Assembly: GCA_028554755.1 (NCBI GenBank)
Contig: JAPTOF010000007.1
Span: forward strand, 4,434,001-4,498,000
Direction: 5' to 3'
Length of the DNA: 64,000 nt
Origin: Cordia subcordata
Taxonomy: Eukaryota; Streptophyta; Magnoliopsida; Boraginales; Cordiaceae
Part shown: one piece after another, positions 1 to 11,728 of the stretch
Numbering within the stretch: position 1 is the first letter of the stretch
Layout: every line of letters begins with the position of its first letter
Notes under the pieces: model-generated
Databases searched by the model: none
Seen by the model: the letters and a program-made list of their open reading frames with translations, nothing else
What the model was told of the DNA's origin: nothing
Made by a program: the position numbers and the translations under genes

Positions 1-1608
1 TTTTTTGAAAGCCAAATCAAATAGCTATTATAAATTTAATGTAACTTTTAAAAAAATATTTTTTTTCTTAAAAAAACCAATCCAAACATACCCTTATTTA
101 TATAGGTATATTATTTGAAGGCCTTGAATGTTGACCTATTGGGTCAATTCTATGAACAAGTTGTGCAACAATAGAATATTGACGCATTAATTATTAGCTT
201 GATGTCCTTATCATACTGCAGGCTTGATTGAATAATTTTCTATGTAAGTTGGTAACACATAAAAGTTGCATGATGACTAGATGAGCTTTCGGCCAAACAA
301 CATTATTGGTGCAATGGATAATGTACAAGGCAGTTTCATCATTCAAAAATGCAGGCATCCTTAAGAATGTTTTGCATGTTATGTCTATTTAATTTTTAGC
401 ATTCTTCCTAATTATAATTTAATTGGATTTTGAAGATTGCATATCTTCATGATAGTATCTAAAGACAAATGGAGAATTTGGGCGATAACTATATGGCACT
501 TACGAATAGAAAGGCATATCCAAAGTGCAATAGTTATCATGAAAAACAAAAGAAAAATGAATAAGAAATTAAAATTTGAAATAGAGTAAAGAAAAATAGA
601 TCTATTTTAATCTCTTTATTTCAACTTTTGTACATTTTACCTTTGTTTTTCAGTTTTTTTTCTTAACAATATTTCGGCTTCTTCAAATTGGTCTAAACTC
701 TAAAGAAAAAGATTTTGTTTATGCAGCTTTCGGAATTTTTTTTTTAAAGCTCAAATGTCTGGTTTTTGGAAAAAAAAAATTCAGAATTTTACTTTTTTTT
801 TTTAAGTCTATCTAAATATTTATTGCTAAAATAAGAGGTAGATAATTTTTTTGGCGAGAAAGCTAATTTAAATAGACCCTTAATGGATTGACTTGAATTA
901 ATTGTTGAAAAAAATTAATGATCATTTTAAAATTAAAAACTAAAGAGAATAATTTAGTCATTCCTAAAGAATTTATGTCAATAATAATGTGGAATGTGGT
1001 TTTAACATTCAAATGAGGAGGCCATCTTTAAGAACATCGTGCATGTCATCTTTATCATTTTAAGCATTTGTCCGTATACATAATTAGATTGCAAATCTGT
1101 GTAGTAGTGAGAAATGACCTAATGGTCTATTTGGGTGACACCTATTTGTGCAGAGTACAATTATGATCGAGTAGACATTTTCATCTGCTCTCTTTTGGTC
1201 CACAATGGACCACCTACACGCACTCTATGTTGTGTGGATACAAGGCAATTTTATTTTTTGAAAAAATTAATGTCTCACATTTTTGAAATAAATTTGTATT
1301 GCGCGGTCTATAAATTAGTATTGTAGGTATAACTAATGATATACGATAATTCATTTAGGCATATTAATTAAATATTTAAATAATTATTTGTAATACTTAT
1401 AACACTTGTATCGCTCGTAAGCCATTGAAGATTTAGACACGAAACATGACAAAAATTTTTTCATGGAAAAAGAATGCCTTGTGGTGTAGGAGCTCCCGGC
1501 CCAAGGGTCGCCAGAACTTTTCATGGAAATAGAAAGTTTGGTTTTTGATAACAGATAGTTTGGGTCTTACATCCTAAATTCGAGTTATTTTGATGTAAAA
1601 TATATTAT
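1..1608. other. AT-rich intergenic DNA, no gene seen
   Basis: No open frame here resembles a known protein, and none has plausible splice partners. The first 110 bases end in a motif (AAACCAATCCAAACA) like the terminus of hAT-type MITEs found elsewhere in the window, so the window may open inside a MITE. The rest is T-rich, low-complexity sequence. Confidence 0.5.
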
Positions 1609-2985
1609 AGGGTTTAATCACTATAACCTCCTTTTCACTTATTTTACTCTGATATGTAGATGATCACTTAATTTTTATTGTGAGCCATGTTATGTAATAT
1701 GTGTAAGACTCTTGTAACATATTCAAGGTTAATAAAGAAAAGTTCTTTTTCCTTTCATGATATTAAAGCATTGTATTCTAGTTCCATAGTTTATCGCCCA
1801 CGCTTGTGTTTTTGGTCTTAACGTAAACGTGTTTTCCCATTTTGTGGTCTATTAATCTTTTAAGTTATTTTTATCTAACTTGGTAACTGATAGCTATTTT
1901 TATCTAACTTGGTAACTGATAGCTAATAATAATTATACTAAACCAATTGATTAAGTAATTACCATGAGATGAAAAATAGGAACCCATGATAGACGGTTAC
2001 TCTTTAGTGGTTGATAATCTTGACTCTCTTTTGTCCTCTATAAAAGAATATCGATATTATGTATTCAATTATGCTCTTTTAGTTTTTGCATTATAAAAGT
2101 TTTTAGATACCAAAGGAGATTAAGAGAAGAAGGGAATCAAGATTTTTTCTGGTCAAATTCTCTTCACTAACAGCCTTTTGATATACTATGGCTAACAACG
2201 ATATTAATTTTGATGCCATAAAATTAGATGAAAATTTGAAAAAAGTTTAACTTCAACTTTTACTAGAAACAAAAAATTTTAGCTTCTTAGAAAAATATCT
2301 TTAGAAAAAGTCAATCCAACTCAAGTAGGCAATCTCTTTTCTTTCTCCTCCCCCCTCCCCCCCACCCTCCCTTCCTTCTGGTTAGCCAATGACAGCAAAT
2401 CTACAATGTTGAGTGTTAAAATGTAGTGTTTATACAAATTAGGGTTTTGGGAAAACCCAAAGTTTTCCAATCACCAACCAATTTCTCCAAAATAATGAAC
2501 CCAAACTCATTTTTTTTTTCTATGATCACTTAAGTAATCAGATTCTCCAACGAGTGAACATCCCTTGCTGAGAGAATGAGATGCAAATGGGCTGAATGAT
2601 TTTGAAAATGACAATCCCAATTGCAAACCCAAGACTACAAAAGGCTAAAAGCCCAAAAGCCCGAACCTGAATCATATCTTTACTTTAAAATGTTGGGTTT
2701 CATAGGGTAGGCCTCATGGTTTTTGGTCCGGAGAATGCAGATCCATAAGTCACAATGCAATTTCTTTGTTGTTGCTTGTAATTGGGTAAATTTCACAATA
2801 ATTCCTTATTGTTTTTTCATTTTTAAATTAGTTTTTATTATTTTAAAATATTTAAATTAGTCCTTAATATTCTGCAAATATAATCAAATTAGTCCTATTA
2901 TTTACAAATGTTCAAATTAGTCCTCGATATTTCACAAAAATAATCAAACTAATTCTCATTGTCTAAAAAAAATGTCCTCAATATT
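1609..2985 (+). repeat. Segmental duplication, unit A
   Basis: This block recurs in the same order and orientation at 3293-5505. The match is clear over 1609-1816 versus 3293-3500 (both end in CTTGTGTTTTTGGTCTTAA), over 2384-2510 versus about 3946-4070, and over 2565-2985 versus 5131-5505 (both carry GTTGGGTTTCATAGGGTAGG). The copies differ by many substitutions and indels, so the duplication is old. No coding content is recognised. Confidence 0.75.
1866..1923 (+). repeat. Perfect 29-bp tandem duplication
   Basis: Two identical 29-bp copies lie head to tail (1866-1894 and 1895-1923), each ending in GGTAACTGATAGC. Perfect identity suggests a recent slippage or repair event inside older sequence. 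Confidence 0.85.
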
Positions 2986-3275
2986 TTATAGACTTACTCA
3001 AATTGGTCCATTTAAAAAAATGAATAAAAAAGATAGGGATTAATTTGAGTAAGATTGTAAAACATTAAGGGCTAATATAATTTTTTTTTTCAAATAATGG
3101 AGATTAATTTCACTATCTTTGTGCAGCTTAAGGACTAATATGAATATTTTTAAATAATAGGGGCTAGGTTAACTATATTTGTAAAATATTGAGCATTAAT
3201 TTGAACATGTTATGAAACATCAAAGACTGATTTAAGTACTTTAAAACAAAAGAGATTAATACCAAACTTTCTATT
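2797..3275. repeat. Foldback (hairpin) MITE-like element
   Basis: Two arms of roughly 200 bp are inverted copies of each other around a centre near 3005. The left arm repeats phrases such as AAATTAGTCCTTAATATT, and the right arm carries their reverse complements. There is no coding capacity. A target duplication was not identified because the ends are blurred. The left arm alone recurs in unit B at about 5330-5505. Confidence 0.6.
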
Positions 3276-3839
3276 TCCATGAAAAACATATTATGGGGTT
3301 TACTCACTATAACCTTCTTTGCACTTATTTTACTCCTATATGTAGATGCTCACTTAAATTTTTTCGTGAGCCATGTTATGTAGTATATATAACATTGTTG
3401 TAACATATTCAGGGTTAATTCAGAAAAGTTTTTTTTTTTCCTTTTATGATATTACAGCGTTGTATTTTAATTCCGTAGTTTATTGCCAATGCTTGTGTTT
3501 TTGGTCTTAAGGGATCACTAGGCCACGAGATAGGGTGCTGCCAGCTAAGGGCGGAATCATAATGGATAATCGGGTATCGATATTCGGGTGGTAAAAAGTT
3601 AATCGATCCAATAATGGAAAATTAAATTCTGGCTAGATATTAGATATAATATTACGAGAAAGATGAAGCTAATAATAATAAACAAATGTTGTAGTTGGTC
3701 TCCATACTTAGTGGACTAAATCTTTCATTAATAATTGCAAAGCCCACTAATTAGCACTTGGCTTGATAGAAACAAAAGTAGACCACTTACAACTTCTGAG
3801 ATGGTTTCCACAGTTCCTGAAATTTTTGTCTAAACTATA

Positions 3840-3893
3840 AGCGTGTACCTAATCTAAATCCCGATCAGCGTGTACCTAATCTAAATCCCGATT
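3840..3893 (+). repeat. Perfect 27-bp tandem duplication
   Basis: Two copies of a 27-bp unit (3840-3866, 3867-3893) contain GTGTACCTAATCTAAATCCC and differ at most at the last base. Confidence 0.85.
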
Positions 3894-4213
3894 GTATTTG
3901 TAGGCTTTGATGCGATCTAAACAAGTAGCAAGTAATTTTTATTCTTTTTGGTTAACTAATGACATCAAATGTGTAATTTTGAATGTGAATATGTTGTGTT
4001 TATGCCAATTAGGGCTTTGGGAAATCCAAATTTTCCAATCCCTAACCCATTTCTCCAAAATAATTAACATATTTTTTTCCTTTTATTATGATTACTTTCT
4101 CTAGCAACTGACCATGCAAATTATACCATGGTATTACACCATTCTCCTATGGAGTATTATGCCCCCTCGTGTTTTTTTTTTTTAAAAAAAGGCAAACAAT
4201 TTAGAACAAAACA

Positions 4214-4216
<3 letters not shown>

Positions 4217-4250
<34 letters not shown>

Positions 4251-4262
4251 CCTCTCTCTCTC
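4217..4262 (+). repeat. CT dinucleotide microsatellite
   Basis: An uninterrupted TC run is followed by CTCCT-interrupted copies. It lies in the part of unit B that has no partner in unit A. Confidence 0.95.
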
Positions 4263-4607
4263 TTCGTTCTTCTCTCCTTACCCCTCTCTTTTTCTCTTTC
4301 TTGGTTCACTGGTGACACTACCGGTCATCTACGCCAGATAAAGACTATCATAAAACTTGTCTCTCTTCGTTGATTGTAATAATGTGCATCATGTCCATGA
4401 AGACCTTTTAGGTGTCAATCCACCATTAAAGCCCTTGTCGTCTTCTTCCTTATGCCGACAAAGATTTCGGCATCATGTTACCACGTCGCAACCATCAATC
4501 TCTTCCTCTCCTTATTGTGATTCTTATGTACCTCTCACACGGTGTTTGGACACTCCAAGCTCAATCTACCATTAAATCCCGCCTTACCTTTAAGTATGTA
4601 TACATAT

Positions 4608-4916
4608 AGGGTGAACAAATAGTTGTGGGGTAATGAACAAATATTTGATATATATATAAAAGTCAGTGAACAAATAGTTGTGGAGTAGTGAACAAATATT
4701 GATGTATTTGTGTATGTCTATGTGTGTAAGAGAGTGGTGAACAAATATATGTAGAATGGTGAACAAATACATGTGCATTAGTGAACAAATAAATGTGTCT
4801 GCATTTGTGTGTCTGTGTGTATGAGAGCAATGAACAAATAGTTGTGAGTATAAAAGTCAGTGAACAAATAGTTGTGGGGTAATGAATAAATAGTTGTGGG
4901 GTAATGAACAAATATT

Positions 4917-4951
<35 letters not shown>

Positions 4952-4990
4952 ATAAATAGTTGTAGGGTGGTAAACAAATACATATAGAGT
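4608..4990 (+). repeat. GTGAACAAATA minisatellite
   Basis: The motif GTGAACAAATA plus about 10-12 variable bases (often GTTGTGGGGT) recurs more than a dozen times, interrupted by a TA run at 4921-4947 and by two longer spacers containing TGTGTGT. The - strand reads through much of it as a periodic peptide (YLFTTPQLFVH-like). That open frame is a by-product of the repeat, not evidence of a gene. Confidence 0.85.
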
Positions 4991-5844
4991 GAGCATAATA
5001 ATTTTCTTTTTAGTTTAATTGTGTATAAACAGTAGTTCATAAATAATAGTGTGTACTGTTCACGCACAGCAAGAGCACAGGGCTCCGTAGAAGCACTATG
5101 CTGAAGAGCTATGATATAAGATCTCACTACCCCCTTGCTAAGAGAATGAGATGCAAAGGGGATATATAGATGCAAGACTACAAAAAGCCCATAAGCCCAA
5201 AACTGAAACATGTCTTTAGTTTAAAATGTTGGGTTTCATAGGGTAGGCCTAATGGTTTTTGGTCCGTAGAAAGCACATCCATAAGTCACAATCTAATTCT
5301 TTGTTGTTGCTTGTAATTGGTTAATTTGACAGTAAGTCCTTATTATTTTCTCATTTTTTAGAATTAGTTCATATTATTTTAAGATATTTAATTAGTCCTT
5401 AATATTTTACAAATATAGTTAAATTAGTTCTATTATTTAAAAACATTTAAATTAGTCCTCAATGTTTCACGAAGATAGTCAAATTAGTTTTCATCATCTA
5501 AGAAAAAAGGTGCTTTTACTTTGTCAATAGCTTTGCAAAGTGATTTTCATTCTCTGTACTTTTGCAAGTAAGGCATGTTTGCATTTTCAGTTGCGCCAAG
5601 AATTGTTTTTCTACTAAGATATTTTTACTTTATGGCGAATTTTTATTCTTGCTTTATTTTCATTTCCTAATATCTGCATTTCTAGTCTTTGATAGATTAG
5701 GAGTTTAGCAGGGAGGGGATTTATCTGACTTAATTTCTAAACTCAGAGTGTGAGTTGAAGTTTTGGGATCAATGTATATCCTTAGGGTTCTGTGTCAGAT
5801 TCTTGTAATCTTCATCAAATAGATTTCATAACTAAGCCATTTTA

Positions 5845-6537
5845 TAGGGATGCACATAATTTGGTTTAATTTAATTTTAACTTTATATATTTTAAATTAA
5901 ATTAAATTCAGGTAGTTTATATTTGAAATAAATCAATTAGTTTCTTTTATTATGTACAACAATCAAACCAAACTAACATATCTAAGTTGGTTTCGTTTGG
6001 TTTAGTTTTCATTTTTTTTAAAAAATTAAATTTTATCAAAAAGTTCAGAAAAACAAAGAAAATAAAATCACTAAATAATTTCAAGGAAAAGAAATCATTA
6101 AAATAATAAATTAACTTTAATTTACCATCCACATTGCAAGTTTAATTAATATAAATATAAAATTAAGAATAAACATTATTCTTAATTTTCTTTCTACAGT
6201 TTCTTTTGAAACCCCCACCCCCACCCCCAATGGGATTCGAACTCAAAACTTTACATTTGGAGAAGATAGTTTTAACTACTTTAGCTATTTCTTCATGCGC
6301 ATATTACTCTTACAAGTTTAACTAATATATAAATAAAATTAGGGATGAATATATTTTAGTTCTGTTTGATTTGGTTTGGTTTAGTTTATGGACTTATTTC
6401 AGACCAAACCGAATCAATTAGTTTAAATTTGAAACCAACTAATTGGTTTTTAATTATGTGAGATAACCATAACAACCCAAAATTTTTAGTTGGTTTGGGT
6501 TGGTATAGTGAGTTTAACCAACTCATGTCTATCTCTA
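5845..6537. mobile_element. Decayed hAT-like non-autonomous element
   Basis: The left end begins TAGGGATGCACAT and the right end is the near-inverse (ACATGTCTATCTCTA is the pattern, with substitutions). The flanks CCATTTTA (5837-5844) and CCAGTTTG (6538-6545) match at 6 of 8 bases, which fits a worn 8-bp hAT target duplication. The interior is AT-rich with subterminal TTTGGTTTGGTTTAG-type repeats in both orientations and no open frame. It could instead be another hairpin MITE. Confidence 0.45.
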
Positions 6538-6545
6538 CCAGTTTG

Positions 6546-7401
6546 TTTGCAAGAAAAAAATTTATTGGAGGAATTTTTTTTTTTTGAAAAAGAGAATATT
6601 TTCTGGTGTTTGATCATCATACTAAAAGATCTCTTCTAGTTTTGGTAGTCATATTTAGGAAACATTTTTAATAAGAAATTTTTATAAGAAAGGTGCATTT
6701 TGTTTTTACAAAAGTATATTACTTCAATTAAAAATAAATTATTAAAACTAAAATTAAAATGAGAAAAGTTAAAAACCTAAACAATTAAAAACTTAAAAAT
6801 TTAAAACTAGTTTTTCAAGTTTTACTTCTTAAACATTTAAATATTTAGATTTATTATTTTTATTTTTTTATAATTTTAATTCTTACTTAATTTTAAATTA
6901 TTTAATTTATTAATTTTAAAATTTTGATTTTTGAATTCTTTAACTTTTAAGGGGGTTAGGGTCGAGGTGCGGCAGGAGGGAAGTGGGGGGGGGTGGAGTA
7001 AAAGTGCGTTACTATTCAGAAAATATTTCCTTTTCTTTATCCATAAAAAAACATTTCATCCATATTCAACTAGAGTTTTTCTTTGACCAAAAAATGTTTT
7101 CTAATTGATTTATTTTTGTGTATTAGTGACTAAAAATCTGAAAAATATTTTCTTACAAAGAAGCAAAGCCTAAATGGGGTCCAGTTCACTCCTTGGTAAA
7201 CCTTTTCAGCAATTCTCAGGTTCTTATCAGATTTATAATTGTGTCACATATATTCTTAGACTCAAACTCTTTTTCTTTTTCTTTTTTTTTTAATCCTTTT
7301 CTCCACTCCCAACTTAAACACCCGTCCTCTATAATAAAATTTGAATCTAGAATTTTATTTATGTGGGAGATAATTTCAACAACTTGAGCCATCCTCTAAA
7401 T
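6546..7401. other. Intergenic, AT-rich with a G-rich tract
   Basis: No gene seen. Mostly poly-A/T with a short G-rich island at about 6949-6995. Ends at the copia target site. Confidence 0.5.
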
Positions 7402-7406
7402 CCGTT
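7402..7406. repeat. Target site duplication CCGTT, left copy
   Basis: Five bases before the left LTR, identical to 12890-12894 after the right LTR. Five bases is the usual length for copia integration. Confidence 0.93.
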
Positions 7407-7706
7407 TGTTGGGGAAAAACATGCAAACACAAAGAATACGAGAAGAAATAACGGACACAAGAAATTACGTGGTTCGGCTTTGAAGCCTACGTCCACGGGC
7501 AACAGAGAATAATTATATTACTGATCACGAATGCTACAAGGCTAATACTTTGGTTTCTCTCTTACTCCTTAACGTAATGAAGATTGCCACATATTTATAG
7601 TGCTAGGGTTTCCTAAACTTATTAAGCAACTAATTAATTATGGGCCACAAAAGGTAATAAGGTAATAAGTGAATAAGGGGCCCAAGAATACGGGCCACAT
7701 TCAACA
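7407..7706 (-). repeat. 3' LTR of copia element
   Basis: 300 bp, TG...CA ends. Holds the same TATA-like AT stretch (ATATTTATAG, read on the + strand) as its partner. Differs from the 5' LTR at six sites, five of them transitions. Confidence 0.95.
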
Positions 7707-7720
7707 AATCTCCACCTTGG
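7707..7720 (-). other. Polypurine tract of copia element
   Basis: On the - strand this reads CCAAGGTGGAGATT directly before the 3' LTR, the expected place and composition for the plus-strand primer. Confidence 0.75.
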
Positions 7721-7777
7721 CACGTATTCGCTCCAATCAATACGCCATCATTCCTGTAGCCAACTGCCTCTAAGAGT

Positions 7778-9732
7778 TTAATGCTCCGCACCGCAAATAG
7801 CAACCAAGTCCAAACAATGCTTGAACTTGCTGACTGGAACCACCTTAGTCATCATATCTGCTGGATTCTCATGGGTAGAAATCTTCTGCACCGATATGAT
7901 TCCTTGTGATATAATATCTCTGATAAAATGATATCTGATATCAATGTGTTTAGTTCTCTCATGATACATCTGATTTTTCGTCAGATGGATTGCACTCTGG
8001 CTATCACAAAAGACTGTACTTGTATCTTGCTGCAGTCCAAGATCACGAACCAGGCTTTGTAACCATATAACCTCCTTCACAGCTTCTGCAATTGCCATGT
8101 ACTCCGCTTCAGTAGTCGACAATGCCATAGTAGACTGTAATGTCGCTTTCCAACTGATAGCACATCCAGAGAGAGTAAACACGTAACCCGTCAGAGATAT
8201 TCTCTTATCAAGGTCACCCGCAAAGTCTGAATCACAATAACCCACCAACCTCGCGCAATCTCCAGTCATCTTGCTAAATAGCAATCCTATATTCGCAGTG
8301 CCACGCAAATATCTCATTATCCATTTCACCGCTTCCAGCAGTGTTTTCCTGTGTGATGCCATATACCTGCTCACAACACAAACTGCATGTGAAATATCAG
8401 GATGAGTGCACACCATAGCATACATCAAGCTACCAACAGCACTCGAGTATGGAATATGAGACATATGCTCCACCTCCTCATCAGTTTTAGGTGACAAATC
8501 TGCAGACAATTTGAAGTGAGCAGCAAGCGGCACACTCACAGGCTTAGCTTTAAGCATCTCGAAACGCTCCAGCACCTTCTCAATATAACTTTGTTGAGAC
8601 AAGAATAGCTTCCCAGCGTTTCTATATCTGTGAATCTCCATGTCAAGAATCTTCTTCGCTGCTCCAAGATCCTTCATCTCAAACTCATCACCTAGCTGCT
8701 TCTTTAATTTGTCGATTGCAAACATGCTTTTAGCAGCAATAAGCATATCATCGACATACAACAGCAAATACACAAACGAACCATCTGGAAGCTTCTTGAG
8801 ATATACACAGCTGTCATAAGCACTCTTTGTGTATCCAGCACTTACCATGAATGTGTCAAATCTCTTGTACCATTGCCGAGGTGACTGCTTCAACCCATAC
8901 AAGGATTTCTTCAGTTTGCAAACATGGTTCTCCTTACCATGAACTACATACCTCCTCAGTGACTCATGTAAATTTGCTCTTCAAGATCACCATGCAAAAA
9001 CGCTGCTTTTACATCTAGCCGCTCAAGCTCTAAGTCATGAAGAGCAACCAAGGCAAGTAAAACCACGATGGAAGTATGCTTCACAACCGAAGAGAACACT
9101 TCGTTGAAGTCAACACCCTCCCTTTGTGTATAGCCTTTTGCCACCAACCGTGCCTTGTATCGAGGACCTTCAACCCCTGGAGTACCTTCCTTTTTCTTGT
9201 AAACCCATTTGCAACCGACAACTCGCTGTCCCTTAGGCAATTCAACAAGCTCCCATGTTTGATTCTTATGAAGAGACTCAATCTCCTTACTCATAGCACC
9301 CACCCACTGAGCAGAACCTTTCCCAGATATGGCCTCTTTGTATGAATTCGGCTCATGTCCTTCAATTGTTTCGGCAACAGTCAAAGCATAAGCAACAAGA
9401 TCAGCGTATCCATACCTTTGAGGCTCTCTAATCATCTCCTTTCTCGCCCGATGGCAATGTTTGTATACATTGTTCAGGCATATTTTGATCATGTGCCTTA
9501 GTTGGTTGAGTCGGCTGAATTTGACTACTACTATTGCTAGATGGAACATTTGGTACATCAGAAAATACCTCCACCTGCTCTTTGACACCGTGGTCTAAAT
9601 CAGCTATCGCTTTCTCCTTTTCTTGGTCTAATAAAGCAGACTCATTGAACGTAACATCCCTACTGATGAGGAAACCTGGAGACTTTGGATCTGTGCACCA
9701 CAACCTGTAACCTTTCCTCTCGGACGCATAGC
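7778..9732 (-). pseudogene. copia reverse transcriptase and RNase H, broken
   Basis: The RT N-terminal half lies in 9588-8956 (motifs [46 protein letters not shown]). The frame shifts at about 8955, and the second half with RNase H is open from 8902 to 7778 ([16 protein letters not shown]; catalytic YVDD in [11 protein letters not shown]; RNase H motifs [20 protein letters not shown] and [14 protein letters not shown]). The 374-residue open piece is the longest uninterrupted frame of the element, ending just before the polypurine tract as usual. Confidence 0.93.
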
Positions 9733-10307
9733 CTAGAAAATGCATTTCTTTGCCCTCGGCTCCAACTTGCCATCCTTCACGTGAGCGTATGCAGGGCAAC
9801 CGAACACCCTCAATTGAGAGTAGTCAGCAGGCTTACCAGGCCATAACTCAAAAGGAGTTTTCAATTCAATAGCTTTAGATGGAGACCTATTCACCAAGTA
9901 GCATGCCGTATTGACGGCTTCAGCCCAAAAGTCTTGACTCAAACCAGATTGGGAGAGCATACAACGAGCTCTCTCCACCAGAGTTCTATTCATGCGTTCT
10001 GCAACTCCATTCTGTTGTGGTGTCCCTACACATGTGCGGTGTCTCACAATGCCATGTTTCTTGCAGAACTCATCAAACTCTTTGTTGCAATATTCCAACC
10101 CATTGTCAGTCCTAAGACGCTTAATTTGTTTACGATGCGCTTCTCAATCAACGTCTTCCACTCGACAAATGTTGGAAACGCCTCATCTTTAGTTTTTAAG
10201 AAGTATACCCACACCATCCGAGAGTATGCATCAATGAAAGTGATGTAATACCTGGCACCTTTCTTGGAAGGAACTTTATTAGGACCCCAAAGATCGAATG
10301 AATATAA
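9733..10307 (-). pseudogene. copia integrase core, broken
   Basis: The catalytic core is present but in three frames: DLWGP near 10280 (first Asp), RTDNG near 10110 (second Asp) and the glutamate of GVAERMNRTLVERAR in the open stretch 10098-9733. Downstream are the copia signatures TACYLVNRSPS, ELW and LRVFGCPAYAHV. It would insert the cDNA. Frameshifts at about 10307, 10100 and 9760 break it. Confidence 0.88.
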
Positions 10308-10880
10308 TCAAGTGTGCCTTTGGTGTTCTCCCCGCCTCTCATCGAACTTCACCTTGGTTTGCTTTCCAAAGACACAATGCTCGCAGAATTCAAGCTTTTC
10401 AGTTCTTTGTCCACAAAGCAAATCCCTCTTGCTCAGCTCGGTTAGTCCCCTCTCGCTCATATGGCCTAACCTTTTGTGCCATAACTGCGTAGTGTCATTA
10501 TCACTCTCCTCGAATGTAACAGCTGCAACACCTGTAACTGTACTACCTTGAAGGGTATATAGGCCGCCAATCAAGTTCCCTTTCAAGAGCATAATTGCAC
10601 CTTTGGTCACCTTTAAGACACCATTCTCACTTCGGAATTTGTATCCATGAGAATCCAAACACCCAAGAGAAATCAAGTTTTTCTTCAGCTCCGGTACATG
10701 CCAACACTCGAGAGATCTTGTAATACCATCAAACATCTTGATATTTATGATGCCCATTCCTCCACCTTTAACGAAAGATCATTGCCTAGAAAGACTTTCC
10801 TTCTCTTTTGGAATAAGAAGAGAACCGATCGCCTAGGACATATATGGAACGTTGCACTAGTATCAAGAATCCATTGATTT
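10308..10880 (-). pseudogene. copia protease and GAG-pre-integrase region, broken
   Basis: The protease active-site region reads WILDTSATFHIC near 10864. The family motif is D-T/S-G-A, so the glycine is replaced by serine here, which would probably inactivate it even without frameshifts. The GAG-pre-integrase segment follows in another frame, with LWHKRLGHMSERGL and a downstream CxxC (CEHC) that together form the integrase HHCC zinc-binding module. The frame is lost again near 10308. Confidence 0.85.
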
Positions 10881-11728
10881 TGCCACTGTGATCCACTCAT
10901 AGTCAAAACTTCCCCAGTACTACTCGAGTTATCTCCATCACTGTCAGCACTCTCCACCACATTAGCTGAATTCTCCACCTTTTTCTTTCCTTTTCTCAGT
11001 CTTGGACATTCTTTCTTAATGTGACCCTTTTCGCCACACTCGAAACAGCGTAGCTTCCTTGCTCTTGATTTTGACCTTGACTTGCTTTTCTTTCTATCCA
11101 AAGATCCACCTCTATTCTCCGATCTCCCTCTACTCACTAAACCTTCCCCATGAACTTCTTCCCTATATCCCTAATATGTGTTTGAAGATCCTTCGATTTT
11201 AATGAAGTAATCACATCTTCAAAAGTAATTTTATCCCTCCCGTACAACATAGTGTCCACAAAGTTCATATATGAAGGCGATAAGGAGCATAATACGATCA
11301 TAGCTTGATCTTCGTCATCAATTTTAACACCCACATCCTTCAAAGCAATAAAACAAGAGGTAAACTCATCAAGGTGTTGTTTTAGTGAGGTACCTTCTTT
11401 CATTCTAAGATGATACAATCGCTTCTTCAAGTAGAGGTGATTAGTGAGAGATTTAGATGCATACAATTCCACCAAAGTATTCCAAGCCTCAATCATTGCC
11501 TTCTCAAGAATCTCCAAAGAATACTTCATTTGTCACGGACATATGTATTGCACTCAAGGCTTTCGCTTCGAGTTCTTCTCTCGTTACTGGTTCTATCTTT
11601 TCCGGGATCACTCATTCAATGACTATCCAAAGTCCTTGCATTGTCATAAATGCATTAAATCGATCCTCCAAAGATCAAACTCGCTCTCCGCCAAACTTCT
11701 CGATTTCAAACTTTCCACTGGAAGACAT
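10745..11728 (-). pseudogene. copia gag with zinc knuckle, frameshifted
   Basis: The gag start is the ATG at 11728, followed by MSSSGKFEIEKF, the usual opening of copia Gag. The frame is lost within about 17 codons and recovered in pieces: 11529-11137 covers the capsid-like UBN2 region (motifs WNTLVELYASKSL and LKQHLDEF), and 11137-10745 is a basic stretch followed by a CCHC zinc knuckle, CFECGEKGHIKKEC (about 11047-11006). Gag packages the element RNA into virus-like particles. Several indels make this copy non-functional. Confidence 0.9.

Larger units (their letters stand above)
3293..5505 (+). repeat. Segmental duplication, unit B
   Basis: Second copy of the block at 1609-2985. It is longer because it holds extra sequence absent from unit A: a CT microsatellite at 4217-4262 and a minisatellite at 4608-4990. 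It includes only the left arm of the foldback element of unit A. Confidence 0.7.

Noticed and set aside
4663..5211. 182-residue - strand reading frame
   Set aside because: It lies almost wholly on the GTGAACAAATA minisatellite and reads as a periodic peptide; no start context, no family match.
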